Part shown: piece after piece, positions 9,991-19,422 of the stretch | How the letters are laid out: each line of letters starts with the position of its first letter | How positions within the stretch are numbered: position 1 is the stretch's first letter | Assembly: GCA_937864035.1 (NCBI GenBank) | Contig: CALMIO010000004.1 | Coordinates: forward strand, 124,001-188,000 | Direction: 5' to 3' | Source: an uncultured Pseudomonadota bacterium | GTDB taxonomy: Bacteria; Bdellovibrionota_C; UBA2361; CALMIO01 | DNA length: 64,000 nucleotides | Notes under the pieces: model-generated | Told to the model about the DNA's origin: nothing | What the model saw: the letters and a program-made list of their open reading frames with translations, nothing else | Databases searched by the model: none | Program-made: the position numbers and the translations under genes

Positions 9991-10032
9991 CTTTAATTGA
10001 GTATGCTTGTTCCTAAAGGGAGAAATTAAAAA

Positions 10033-10080
10033 AAATCCTACTTTCTCTGGTTGCTTTTTAGGATAGGTAGGTTTTGTTTT
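10033..10080 (+). terminator. probable terminator after rpsA
   Basis: CCTAC (10037-10041) pairs with GTAGG (10067-10071). Flanking A and T residues extend the stem around one bulge, and the right arm runs into a T-rich stretch. The loop is long (about 25 nt), so this is moderate evidence only. Confidence 0.4.
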
Positions 10081-10141
10081 ACAGGCTCTCGATTGTGCTG
10101 ATTATTGATTCTAATAACTTTATATACCAACTCTGGTTTCA

Positions 10142-12847
10142 ATGGGTGAGATAACGGCCGATAAGACGAGCAATCTCCCTCCAATGCTCAAGCAGTACCT
10201 TGAGTATAAAGAGAGACATCCTGATGCCCTGATTTTTTTTCAAGTTGGTGATTTCTATGAGCTCTTTTTTGAAGATGCAGTCGAAGCCGCAAAGGTCCTT
10301 AATCTTACTCTAACTAGTCGAGATAAAAATTCTCCAAATCCGATCCCAATGTGTGGCGTGCCTGTTGCCAGCATTGAAAACTACTTAGAACGTTTGGCGG
10401 TAGGTGGATACGCGGCGGCTGTTGTCTCTCAGGAGGAAGTTCCCGCCGACTTTAAAGGAGCAGTGCCTCGCAAGCTGGAAAAGATTGTTACTCCAGGGGT
10501 TCGCTTGCTTTTGACGAGTAAAGCGAAGGAATTTTTACCTCCTAGTATTTGTGCCGTAGTCCCTGCCGCTGGAGCTTCTTTTGCTGTGGCAGTCAGCGAT
10601 CTGGATAGTGGTCGCATTGTGACAACGGCTGATATTGATATTTTCTCATTAATTGATCTTTTCAAAAGAATCAATCCATCAGAAGTTGTTATCCCAGAAG
10701 AGCATAATGGTTTTAAAATTGATCGGCGAACGGCTTGGGTTAAAAGGCTAACGCAAGTTATGCCTGAGTTGCCGATTAGATTTAAGCCAGTTAGCTGGGG
10801 AGAAGCTGCTATTGCTCGCGATCCGCAAGCTGTGCGGAGTCTGGTTGGATTTGTTTCGATTGGTTCTTCTGAAAAAGCGGCGGTTTGGCTTTTGGTCAAT
10901 TATGTTGATCAAGCAACCGTTGTTAATTATATGTCGTTTACTGAGATCTCTCCTTGTAGCAATGTCGATCGTATGATGATTGATGCGCTGACAGTTCGCA
11001 ATTTAGATCTGTTGCCTAAATTTAATAATTTTCGAAAGGATCTATCTTTATTTGAGGTGCTTGATCAGACTTTAACCAGATCGGGCAGAGTTAAACTTCG
11101 CTCTCTTTTGATTGCTCCCTTAGTAAAAAAACAAGCAATTGATGATCGGCTTGATGCGCTTGATTTTTTCTATACGTCTACGGAAACTTCCTTAGTAGTT
11201 AGGGAGGGTTTAAGGCAAGTTGCCGATCTTGAAAGGATTGCTACTCGACTTTCATTAGCCGCTACAACTCCACTAGAAATTTTTGCTTTAAGAGACAGTC
11301 TGATTGCCGCATCGAAAATGAAGCGATATTTATCGGAGCAAGAAGAGAAGCTTCCATTGATGCTTAAAAAAATTATTGTTGATTTTAACATAGATCAAAG
11401 CTTGCTTGAGTTGTTATCGGTGCGATTTGCTGATGAACCTTGTTTGGCTTTTGGGCAAGGAGCTATCTTTAAAAATGGTTTTAACTTTGAGCTTGATGAA
11501 ATTTGCCGCAACGCGAGCCTTGAAGAGAATTGGATTAGCGAATATGAAAAGCAAGAAAGACAGCGAAGCGGCATTCAATCTTTAAAAGTTAAATATAATT
11601 CGGTTATTGGCTTCTTTATTGAAACCACTAAGGTCAATCTTAAAAAAATTCCTAGTGATTATATTCCTAAGCAATCAACTGCCAATACGGAAAGGTTTAC
11701 GACAAGCGAACTCAGAGAGCGTGAGAGGCAACTGCTTGGGGCTAAGGCGAGGTTGTTAGCTCTTGAAAAATCTTTATTTGCGGAGACGATAGATGTTTTA
11801 AGGGAAAGCGTCGCTCAAATTCGCCGGCTTGCTACCGCTGTTGCTGAACTTGATTTGATTTCTGCTTTGTCAGAGGTCGCGCGTCAAAATGGCTGGAAAA
11901 GACCCGCAATTTATGAAGATCAAAGACTCAAGATACTTGCTGGCAAACATCCAATACTTGAAAAACTGATAGGTGATAACATTGTTCCAAACGATTTTTA
12001 CTCGACTTCAGAAAGCGAGCGTTTTTTCGTATTAACTGGTCCAAATATGGGTGGTAAGTCAACTTATCTAAGACAGATCGGCTTAATCTCGATTTTGGCG
12101 CAGATCGGTTCATTCGTGCCGGCTCAATCAGCAGAAATTGGCATAGTCGAGAGGATGTTCGCCAGACTTGGCGCCAGTGACAATTTGTATGAGGGAGATT
12201 CGACCTTTATGGTGGAGATGCGAGAAGCTGCCAATATAGTTCGCTATGCGAATCAGAGATCTTTAATTCTAATCGATGAATTAGGACGTGGCACAACAAC
12301 TCAGGATGGAGTTAGCATTGCCCGGGCTTTTGCTGAGTGGATTGCTTTAAAGATTAAGGCGCGAACAATATTTGCTACCCATTTTCACGAATTAACTAAA
12401 CTTGAAGGGTTAATTCTGGGGGTTAAAAATTTATCAGTTGGTTGTTTGGATCAAGGTGATGAATTGATTTTTACCCATAAAATTAGCTATGGCGCCGCTA
12501 GTAAATCTTATGGGATTGATGTTGCCAAAAAATCCGGCTTAAATGACGAGATCATAGATCGAGCATTAGAGCTTTCTGTTATTTATGGGCAAGCCGTAGG
12601 TTCTAACTCTTTTACTAACCAACAGCTTCCTATTTTTGAAAATCCACAAGACTTCAAGCAAGCGCCATCTAAGTCTAATTCGGTGGATTTAGGCTTAAAC
12701 TCGCATACTCCCGAAAAGATTACGAACGAAAACACAAAACTAGCTCGTTTAACCGCTGAAATTGAAAAATTTCAGATTGATTCCTCAACGCCGCTTGATG
12801 CTTTCAATTTTGTCGCGCAGTTAAAGAGAGAATTTTTATCACCGTAG
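10142..12847 (+). CDS. mutS: DNA mismatch repair protein MutS
   Basis: 901 residues. It binds mismatches as a dimer and recruits MutL. Seen: N-terminal domain I with the mismatch-wedging Phe-x-Glu in VGDFYELFFED (near 35-45), the core lever and clamp region, and the ABC-type ATPase with Walker A TGPNMGGKSTYLRQ (about 630-645), Walker B LILIDELGRGTTT and the ATHFHEL switch. The length is typical for MutS1. It starts about 150 bp after rpsA and is followed closely by acs (gap 13 bp), so it may lead an operon through gmk. Confidence 0.96.
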   Translation: MGEITADKTSNLPPMLKQYLEYKERHPDALIFFQVGDFYELFFEDAVEAAKVLNLTLTSRDKNSPNPIPMCGVPVASIENYLERLAVGGYAAAVVSQEEVPADFKGAVPRKLEKIVTPGVRLLLTSKAKEFLPPSICAVVPAAGASFAVAVSDLDSGRIVTTADIDIFSLIDLFKRINPSEVVIPEEHNGFKIDRRTAWVKRLTQVMPELPIRFKPVSWGEAAIARDPQAVRSLVGFVSIGSSEKAAVWLLVNYVDQATVVNYMSFTEISPCSNVDRMMIDALTVRNLDLLPKFNNFRKDLSLFEVLDQTLTRSGRVKLRSLLIAPLVKKQAIDDRLDALDFFYTSTETSLVVREGLRQVADLERIATRLSLAATTPLEIFALRDSLIAASKMKRYLSEQEEKLPLMLKKIIVDFNIDQSLLELLSVRFADEPCLAFGQGAIFKNGFNFELDEICRNASLEENWISEYEKQERQRSGIQSLKVKYNSVIGFFIETTKVNLKKIPSDYIPKQSTANTERFTTSELRERERQLLGAKARLLALEKSLFAETIDVLRESVAQIRRLATAVAELDLISALSEVARQNGWKRPAIYEDQRLKILAGKHPILEKLIGDNIVPNDFYSTSESERFFVLTGPNMGGKSTYLRQIGLISILAQIGSFVPAQSAEIGIVERMFARLGASDNLYEGDSTFMVEMREAANIVRYANQRSLILIDELGRGTTTQDGVSIARAFAEWIALKIKARTIFATHFHELTKLEGLILGVKNLSVGCLDQGDELIFTHKISYGAASKSYGIDVAKKSGLNDEIIDRALELSVIYGQAVGSNSFTNQQLPIFENPQDFKQAPSKSNSVDLGLNSHTPEKITNENTKLARLTAEIEKFQIDSSTPLDAFNFVAQLKREFLSP

Positions 12848-12860
12848 CTAATGCATACTT

Positions 12861-14789
12861 ATGTTTAAAAATAACTTTAAAAATCCACTTAATCTAGATC
12901 CAAACTTAGCAGTTGAATTTGCAAGGAAGTATCATCAATCGTTGCTCGATCCCTCTGCTTTTTGGCTTGCTGAAGCGCGCTCCCGGCTTGATTGGATCTC
13001 TGCTCCAGAGATCGGCTCTCAATCAAACTTTGCCGCCGGTCAAATTAGTTGGTTTGCTGATGGGGTATTAAATGTTTGCTTTAATGTTCTTGACAGGCAC
13101 GCTTTGATGGCGCCAGAAAAAGTGGCGATCATCTGGCAGGGGAATGAGCCAGAAGAGATTCGAAAAATATCTTACGGGGAGCTTTTAGCCGAAGTTTGTC
13201 GAATGGCAAATTTCCTGAAACAAGCTGGTATTAAAAAAGGAGATCGAGTAACAATCTATCTGCCGATGATACCTGAATTAGTTGTCGCCATGCTTGCCTG
13301 TGCTCGCATTGGCGCTGTTCATTCGGTGGTGTTTGCCGGATTCTCAGCAACTGCCCTTAAAGATAGAATAACTGACTGCGGCTCTCGTTTGCTAATTACA
13401 GCAGATTCTTTTTATCGTGGAACAAAAGAGATTGAGCTTAAAAAGATAGTCGATCAAGCTTTAGAAGGTGATTCACCGATTGAAACTGTTTTGCTAATGA
13501 AACGCAGTGGGAAAAATGTGCCGCTGAATTCAACCCGAGATCTTTTATGGGAGAGCGAACGTGAAAATCTATCAACTGATTGTCAGCCACAAGCTATGTC
13601 AGCTGAAGATCCGCTTTTTATTCTTTACACTTCTGGCTCGACTGGTAAGCCGAAGGGGCTTTTACACACGCAGGCTGGTTATTTGCTTTACGCGGCTACA
13701 ACCTTTGATCAGATCTTTGGAGTCAGGTCAGATGAAATTCATTTTTGCGCCGCCGATTGCGGTTGGATTACTGGCCACTCTTACGTTGTTTATGGTCCAT
13801 TAGCTAACGGGGTAACTAGTTTAATGTTTGAAAGCGTGCCAAATTATCCTGATGCCGGAAGATATTGGCAGACGATTGAGAAACACAGACCAACTACTTT
13901 ATATACCGCGCCAACCGCTATTAGAGCGATTGCCAAAGAGGGACCTGAGTTGCCAAAAAAATACGATCTTAGTTCGTTGCGAGTTATTGGAAGCGTGGGG
14001 GAGCCGATCAATTATGATGCTTGGCTTTGGTATTTTAAGGTGGTTGGCGGAGACAAGTGTGCCTTAGTTGACACTTGGTGGCAAACAGAGACAGGCGGCA
14101 TAATGATCTCAAATCGTTGGTTTGATCAGGAATTTGTCCCGACCTATGCTGGTCCTCCGTTTTGGGGGATTGAGCCAATACTTTTAGATCAAGCAAATAA
14201 ACCGTTTGAAGGCGGCGGCTCAGAGCAACGGCTTTTTATTAAATCTTCTTGGCCCGGGCAAGCTCGCACAATTTACGGCGATCGCGACCGATATCTGAAA
14301 AATTATCTATCGGAAGCTTCCGGGTATTACTTTACTGGCGATGGCGCCATGCGAGATGATCGTGGCAATTACAGGATAATTGGGCGAGTTGATGATGTTT
14401 TAAATGTCGCTGGTCACCGGCTTGGTAGCGCTGAAATTGAGAGCGCGATTGCTACCTCTGGGATAGTTGCGGAAGCGGCTGTAATTGGAGGCGAAGATCA
14501 GATTAAAGGGAATAAAGTGGTAGCTTTTTGCGTTTTGAAGGATAATTGCTCGGAAGACGCTGAAAGTATCAAGCAGATCTGCTCGGCGGTTCGTGAACAA
14601 ATCGGAGGTATTGCTGTTCCGGCGGAGATATATTTTGTACCATCTCTTCCCAAAACAAGATCCGGTAAAATTATGAGAAGAATTTTAAGAAAGATTCTGG
14701 CTGGAGAGGTTGATTCGCTCGGAGATATTTCAACTTTAGCTGATCCCGGAGCCGTTAAAGATATAATAGATTTGTTTGTAAAGAGTTGA
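12861..14789 (+). CDS. acs: acetyl-CoA synthetase (AMP-forming)
   Basis: 642 residues, typical for Acs, which activates acetate to acetyl-CoA through acetyl-AMP. Seen: the AMP-binding P-loop YTSGSTGKPKG (about 254-264), DTWWQTETGG (about 410), and the C-terminal PKTRSGKIMRR, whose Lys near residue 600 is the catalytic residue and usual acetylation site. The Trp in WWQTETGG favours acetate over longer acids. It lies 13 bp after mutS and 3 bp before rfaE1. Confidence 0.94.
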   Translation: MFKNNFKNPLNLDPNLAVEFARKYHQSLLDPSAFWLAEARSRLDWISAPEIGSQSNFAAGQISWFADGVLNVCFNVLDRHALMAPEKVAIIWQGNEPEEIRKISYGELLAEVCRMANFLKQAGIKKGDRVTIYLPMIPELVVAMLACARIGAVHSVVFAGFSATALKDRITDCGSRLLITADSFYRGTKEIELKKIVDQALEGDSPIETVLLMKRSGKNVPLNSTRDLLWESERENLSTDCQPQAMSAEDPLFILYTSGSTGKPKGLLHTQAGYLLYAATTFDQIFGVRSDEIHFCAADCGWITGHSYVVYGPLANGVTSLMFESVPNYPDAGRYWQTIEKHRPTTLYTAPTAIRAIAKEGPELPKKYDLSSLRVIGSVGEPINYDAWLWYFKVVGGDKCALVDTWWQTETGGIMISNRWFDQEFVPTYAGPPFWGIEPILLDQANKPFEGGGSEQRLFIKSSWPGQARTIYGDRDRYLKNYLSEASGYYFTGDGAMRDDRGNYRIIGRVDDVLNVAGHRLGSAEIESAIATSGIVAEAAVIGGEDQIKGNKVVAFCVLKDNCSEDAESIKQICSAVREQIGGIAVPAEIYFVPSLPKTRSGKIMRRILRKILAGEVDSLGDISTLADPGAVKDIIDLFVKS

Positions 14790-14792
14790 TTT

Positions 14793-15800
14793 ATGCGTTG
14801 TTCGAAAAAAGATCTTATTGATGCCACTCATCAGATTGCTGGTTTAAAGCTTTTGGTTATTGGCGATTTGATGTTAGATCGATATTTTAAGGGGGATGTT
14901 AATCGGGTTTCTGAAGAAGCGCCGGTGCTGATAGTGTCTCATAATGCAACCGCCGAGTCGCTTGGTGGGGCGGGTAATGCGATTCATAATTTGGTTAACC
15001 TTGGAGCTGAAGTTAGCGCTTGTGGCATATTGGGAGATGACTTAGAGGGAGAAATTGTACAATCTCTTCTGAAAGAGGCTCAAGTTGATTGTCAAAATGT
15101 TTGGATTGAAGATGACTATCAAACAACTTTAAAAACTAGAGTTGTCGCCAAGGGGCAACAGTTGATTCGGCTTGATCGGGAGAGGAATTTGCAAAGCGGC
15201 TATCAAATGCCCTCTTTAAATAGGGATAAGATTGTTGATTTGATTAAAAATACTGGCCAAGAATTTGATGGAATTTTTATATCTGATTATGGAAAAGGAG
15301 TTGTTGTGCCAGCTATTTTTGAGGCTCTTGGAGCTCTGCGGCTAAAAGCTAAAAGGCCCATCTCAATGCTTGATCCTCACCCTATAAATTATCAATATTA
15401 TCGAAATATTGATTTTGCTAAACCGAATCGTAAGGAAGCTAGTCAAAGTAGTGGAATCAATATAGTTGATCTGGCATCTGCCCAGAAAGCGGCTGATGTT
15501 TTATTGGCACAATGGGGTTGTCAGGCGATTTTTATTAGCCTATCTGAAATGGGGGTTTTAGTGGCTCATGCCAGCGGAAAAAAAGTTCATCTTGAAACTA
15601 TGGCGATGGAAGTATTAGATATCAGCGGCGCTGGCGATACCATGGCTACCGTTAGTTTTGCCGCTATTTGCGGTGGCGTTTCGCTAGAAATTGCTGCCGA
15701 TCTTGGCAATATTGCTGCCGGCGAAGTATGCGCGTTAAGTGGTACGAGGCCAATTACTTTGGATCTTTTGCTCGAAGGAATAGAGAAGCGTAGGGTTTGA
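14793..15800 (+). CDS. rfaE1: D-glycero-beta-D-manno-heptose-7-phosphate kinase (RfaE domain I)
   Basis: 335 residues of the PfkB/ribokinase family. It phosphorylates D-glycero-D-manno-heptose 7-phosphate at O1 in ADP-heptose synthesis for the LPS core. Seen: LVIGDLMLDRYF with RVSEEAPV near the N-terminus, GGAGNAIHNL, and the ATP and anion-hole signature DISGAGDTMATVSFA near residue 275, which holds the catalytic Asp. The E. coli HldE C-terminal cytidylyltransferase domain is absent, so an adenylyltransferase (RfaE2) must be encoded elsewhere. The pathway's isomerase, gmhA, is at 28909. Confidence 0.9.
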   Translation: MRCSKKDLIDATHQIAGLKLLVIGDLMLDRYFKGDVNRVSEEAPVLIVSHNATAESLGGAGNAIHNLVNLGAEVSACGILGDDLEGEIVQSLLKEAQVDCQNVWIEDDYQTTLKTRVVAKGQQLIRLDRERNLQSGYQMPSLNRDKIVDLIKNTGQEFDGIFISDYGKGVVVPAIFEALGALRLKAKRPISMLDPHPINYQYYRNIDFAKPNRKEASQSSGINIVDLASAQKAADVLLAQWGCQAIFISLSEMGVLVAHASGKKVHLETMAMEVLDISGAGDTMATVSFAAICGGVSLEIAADLGNIAAGEVCALSGTRPITLDLLLEGIEKRRV

Positions 15801-15814
15801 TCTTGGAAATATTT

Positions 15815-16726
15815 ATGAATATGGCTAAGAGTATGACAGGATACGGCAGGTCATCGTTATCCTCGGCTGATCTTAAATTGCGGATTGATGTTGAAATTCG
15901 CACTCTGAATAATCGTGGTTTTGATTTTGTCAACAGATGCCCAAGGGAATATCTCTTTTTGGAAAGCAAGTTGCGCTCTTTGGTTAAGAGCTTTATTGAG
16001 CGGGGTCGGGTAGAATTGTTTGTTTATCGTAAAAAGGAGGGAGAACCGCAATTGCCTTTGCCGACAGTCGAAGAATTATCATCTCCCTTAAATAAACTTC
16101 TCTCTTTAACCGCCGATTTGGGAGTTGATGTCAAAAACGATCAGCCTGTTAGGCGAGAAATTATTTTTTGGTTGCTTAATCGAAATTTAAAAGAGAATCA
16201 ATTTGAGGGTTTGTCGGATATATCCCAAAGTGAGCAAGAGTTGCTTTTTGAGGCGGCTACTCAAGCTCTTCATTCTCTAACAGAGGAGAGGGCTCGCGAA
16301 GGTCGAGAGTTAGCTCTCTCTGTCGTAGATAATTTGAAACAGTTAGAAGAGGTCATAATTAACAAAATAACTGAGTTGCATCCGTTGTATTATGAGCGAC
16401 AACGGCAAAATTTGCTTAAAAGAATTCAAGATATATTTGCCAATGTTGCTGTTAATTCGGATCGTTTGTTAACAGAGTACGCTATTTTGGCTGAACGTCT
16501 TGATATTAGCGAGGAAATAGATAAATTAAAGGCTCATCTTGCTGGAGCTGTAAATTGTCTAGCTAGTCATTCAATTGGGCGGCGCTTAGATTTTTTGGCA
16601 GGTGAGATTTTAAGAGAATTAAATACTACCTCTTCAAAAGCTCCTTCATATGAAATTATAACTTTGGTTAATCAGGGCAAAATTATAGTTGAAAAAATAA
16701 GGGAACAGGCGCAAAATCTTGAATAA
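15815..16726 (+). CDS. yicC: YicC family endoribonuclease
   Basis: About 303 residues from ATG 15815. An in-frame TTG at 15797 overlaps the rfaE1 stop but adds non-family residues. It begins with the family hallmark KSMTGYGR and ends with the conserved EIITLVNQGKIIVEKIREQ region; EIDKLKAHL near residue 240 is also typical. YicC proteins are reported RNases acting in small-RNA turnover. The gene directly precedes gmk, the widespread yicC-gmk pairing. Confidence 0.9.
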   Translation: MNMAKSMTGYGRSSLSSADLKLRIDVEIRTLNNRGFDFVNRCPREYLFLESKLRSLVKSFIERGRVELFVYRKKEGEPQLPLPTVEELSSPLNKLLSLTADLGVDVKNDQPVRREIIFWLLNRNLKENQFEGLSDISQSEQELLFEAATQALHSLTEERAREGRELALSVVDNLKQLEEVIINKITELHPLYYERQRQNLLKRIQDIFANVAVNSDRLLTEYAILAERLDISEEIDKLKAHLAGAVNCLASHSIGRRLDFLAGEILRELNTTSSKAPSYEIITLVNQGKIIVEKIREQAQNLE

Positions 16727-16735
16727 ATATATATT

Positions 16736-17374
16736 ATGGGAATAATTTTTGCCTTAGCTGGTCCTTCGGGCGCTGGTAAAACAACTTTAGGTCAGAGGTT
16801 ACTAGCGGAATTTAAGGGTTCATTAGTAGCTAATGTTTCTTACACTTCGCGAGCGCCTCGTCCGGGAGAGGTTAATGGCGAGAGTTATTTTTTTATTTCT
16901 AGGGAAGATTTTCAGAAAAAAATCGCCGCTGGTGAGTTTTACGAGTTTGAAGAAAATCATAACTCTTTTTATGGTACTGGCAAACAAGAGATAGAGAGAG
17001 CTTTATTGGCGACTAGCGATTTATTGTTGACTCTTGATATTCGAGGCACTTTAAATTTTAAACGTAAATTCCCAGAGAGTGTTGTTGTTGTTGGTATTTT
17101 TCCTCCTTCAGCCGAAGAGATGTGGAAAAGAGTGCTTTCGCGTGCCGGCGGAGATTTGGCAGATGGTAATGTTCGTTTTCAAACGGCCCTTAATGAGCTG
17201 AAGATTTTTAAGGAAAATATTGGGCTAGTTGACTTTATTTTTGCTAATGAAAATTTTGAAAGTTCTTACGAAACTTTAAAAGGAATATTGTTGTCTGAAA
17301 GAGTTCGTAGAGCGCGAAATCAAGAGCGGGTTTTAAAAACATGGGAAGAGAGTTATGCAAAGCATAGATCATAA
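16736..17374 (+). CDS. gmk: guanylate kinase
   Basis: 212 residues. It phosphorylates GMP to GDP. Seen: P-loop AGPSGAGKTTLG (8-19), the GMP-binding SYTSRAPRPGEVNGESYFF (about 38-56) and GEFYEFEENHNSFYGT. It lies 9 bp after yicC, and its 3' end overlaps the start of the PDZ lipoprotein gene by 20 bp, so they are translationally coupled. Confidence 0.94.
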   Translation: MGIIFALAGPSGAGKTTLGQRLLAEFKGSLVANVSYTSRAPRPGEVNGESYFFISREDFQKKIAAGEFYEFEENHNSFYGTGKQEIERALLATSDLLLTLDIRGTLNFKRKFPESVVVVGIFPPSAEEMWKRVLSRAGGDLADGNVRFQTALNELKIFKENIGLVDFIFANENFESSYETLKGILLSERVRRARNQERVLKTWEESYAKHRS

Positions 17375-17858
17375 AGGGATAATTTTGTGCTGGCGCCTAA
17401 TAGGCGTATTGTTCGTTTTGTTGATATTTTTTACTATAGGTTGTTTCTCTCGTAAAGTTGGCCACGATTATAAGCCCCCAAGAGTTTTTAGCGCTACTTT
17501 CCCGATCTCTCCTTTGACGCAAATTTTTGAGTTTCATGTTTCACGCTCGGAGTATATTAGAAGTTTTACTGAATCGGTTGGTACTACGAAGTTGCGAGTG
17601 GTCGAAGTTGCTCGTGGTTCTAAAGAGTCAGTTCGTGATGTTCCTCTTTATCGTTTGTTTGATGTTACGGCAGATAGCCCAGCGGCGATTTTGGGATTAG
17701 CTAGTGGTGATCTGTTGATGTCTGCTAATGATTTGGTTATCCCGAATGGAGAGATATTTAAACAATATTTAAATTTATTAGCCGGAGAAAAAAACGCTGA
17801 AATTAGATTTCAACGAAACGGCGTTGAGATTATTCATAAGATTACTTTTGTCTCTTGA
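17355..17858 (+). CDS. PDZ-domain lipoprotein
   Basis: 167 residues. A hydrophobic N-terminal segment ends in TIGC (Cys30), a lipobox, so this should be a lipid-anchored envelope protein. The C-terminal half (about 85-165) looks like a PDZ domain: SPAAILGLASGDLLMSANDL is the usual binding-loop and beta pattern. It resembles the C-terminal PDZ of GspC-type and DegP-type proteins, but no protease domain is present. The start overlaps gmk by 20 bp. Its role is unknown; it may be an adaptor for an envelope protease or secretion complex. Confidence 0.65.
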   Translation: MQSIDHKGIILCWRLIGVLFVLLIFFTIGCFSRKVGHDYKPPRVFSATFPISPLTQIFEFHVSRSEYIRSFTESVGTTKLRVVEVARGSKESVRDVPLYRLFDVTADSPAAILGLASGDLLMSANDLVIPNGEIFKQYLNLLAGEKNAEIRFQRNGVEIIHKITFVS

Positions 17859-17899
17859 TTCAAGATTGTTGAATGCTTTTTTAGGTTACTGAGGAGAAG

Positions 17900-18237
17900 G
17901 CTGTGCCTGAAAAAGGGCGATTTTTTATGGAGAGATAAATAGATGCTTTCAATGAGGCAACCATGTCATTGTTTGCCTCGATTCTAGGGCGCTCCCTTCT
18001 CCGTCACTTTGCGGCGTTCGTTAAATTTCCAAGCCGCTTCATCTGCAATTTTTACCAGCCGCTTTTGTTTTCCTCTTTGAACTCTCTTTAAAACAGTAGC
18101 CACTGTTGGAGCTATTTTGGCTTCATAACTTTTGCAAGGTTTTATAGTCTTTTTCGCAATTTCCTTGCATTATATTCAATCAGCTTTTACCGCTTTTCAC
18201 AGCTCTTTTTCAACTTTCTAACAATTTTTCACGGAGA
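17900..18237 (-). repeat. dispersed non-coding element, copy D (reverse orientation)
   Basis: 338 bp filling the gap between the convergent PDZ lipoprotein and pilin genes. Read on the minus strand it begins TCTCCGTGAAAAATTGTTAG, contains AATATAATGCAAGGAAATTGC and then ATAAAACCTTGCAAAAG, AAAGAGAGTT, and ends CCCTTTTTCAGGCACAGCC. The order of these blocks is the same as in copies B and C. GCAAGG and CCTTGC form an inverted repeat. It carries no ORF of note. It lies just downstream of the pilin gene in the same orientation. Confidence 0.7.
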
Positions 18238-18267
18238 ATGAAAATTGTCTTGGTAAGGCTTATGTCT

Positions 18268-18666
18268 TTATGGTTGCATGCCGCCGCTTTGGCTGTTCCA
18301 GCGATAAGCGGCGCCTAAAGTATTGCGATTGCCAAGTGGAGAGTAAGCTGTGCCAGTTAGATGTGTTCCGCTGTTAGATGAAAATTCGATCTCTACTGCG
18401 TTTGATCTCTGAAAACCGGCCATACTGAGGCATTCGTCATTCTCGCAATCAAAGTAAATTTCATTGTCGGCAAAGTATGCTTCCTCTGCGGCGGCGCCAT
18501 TTCTAAGATCTAGCTGAGATCTGGAATCATAAGCGCTTTGTTTATAGGAGATATAACGGGGACCGGCAATTGCGGCAAGAATCCCAAATAGCGCGATTAC
18601 TAATAGTAACTCTATAAGCGAGAATGCGCCTTGCCTTTTGGGGGAATGGTTAAGTAGTCTCTTCAC
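18268..18666 (-). CDS. type IV pilin / pseudopilin-like protein
   Basis: 132 residues. It shows a short basic leader followed by FSLIELLLVIALFGILAAIA, the class III prepilin signature with the conserved Glu at +5 of the mature protein. The residue before the Phe is Ala rather than the usual Gly (QGAFSLIE), which prepilin peptidases may accept but which is worth noting. A soluble globular domain follows, with two Cys (DCENDEC) near 75-80. It is probably a minor pilin or a T2SS pseudopilin; the gsp operon at 45-52 kb has no pseudopilin gene of its own. It is monocistronic, and repeat copy D follows it. Confidence 0.8.
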   Translation of the reverse strand: MKRLLNHSPKRQGAFSLIELLLVIALFGILAAIAGPRYISYKQSAYDSRSQLDLRNGAAAEEAYFADNEIYFDCENDECLSMAGFQRSNAVEIEFSSNSGTHLTGTAYSPLGNRNTLGAAYRWNSQSGGMQP

Positions 18667-18763
18667 TATATATTTTGTTATTTTGTTTTTAAATATTGAC
18701 CTATTGTTCTTAGTAGATATTTCGTCAATATATATGGAGCACTTAAGCTTGTTTATAGTAGGC

Positions 18764-19231
18764 TTATGAGATGTAAGGTATAAAATGGCGAATTAGTAAG
18801 ATAGTCCAAGGGACAATTGCTAGAATTATGTAGTATACGCCTATTGCTAAAAAGGCTGGTTTTAACCAGCGAACCCTTAGACCAATAAAAAGAAGTGAAA
18901 ATATAACCCCGATAGCGGTAATTTTAACAAGTATTAAGGATGGAACGGCTCCATATACAAACATCATGTTCCTTATTAGCAAATTAGCCTCACTTTCAAA
19001 TCCGTAAATACTTACTCCTTGAGTTGTCAGGATGCCATCTAAAACCTGCAGTAAGCTAAGTAGAATTGCCAAGCTAATTAATTGTGACTCAAATAGATGG
19101 GTGGCGATCTCTCGTTGATGGGTTTCGGCTTGTAATTTAAATAAGCAGAGACGGGAGGTATTGGTATGTTTGTTTAAAGTGAATTTTTGTTTATTCTGGT
19201 TTTTCGCTGAGTTATCTGCCGTTTTTATCAT
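18764..19231 (-). CDS. DUF5658-like small membrane protein
   Basis: 155 residues. A polar N-terminal 45 residues is followed by three predicted membrane helices (about 48-68, 90-112, 122-145). LLQVLDGILTTQGV, then a Glu-rich segment with NLLIRNMM, resembles the DUF5658 family of inner-membrane proteins of unknown function. It is about 95 bp from the pilin gene on the same strand and may share its transcript. The start is uncertain because the polar N-terminus may be over-extended. Confidence 0.5.
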   Translation of the reverse strand: MIKTADNSAKNQNKQKFTLNKHTNTSRLCLFKLQAETHQREIATHLFESQLISLAILLSLLQVLDGILTTQGVSIYGFESEANLLIRNMMFVYGAVPSLILVKITAIGVIFSLLFIGLRVRWLKPAFLAIGVYYIILAIVPWTILLIRHFIPYIS

Positions 19232-19422
19232 TTTTAAATGTTTTTGACGGTTAAATCAAAATTAAGTGCCAGAAATCAAATAAGCACGGTCTCATAAAGA
19301 TTATCAATTTATGGAGATAATTTGCTTCTGTTATTTGTAACTTTTTACGAGAATCTCTTAAAGATTATACTATATGTATGCGATTTAAGCATAACTATTT
19401 ACAAAGGATAATTTTTTAAGTC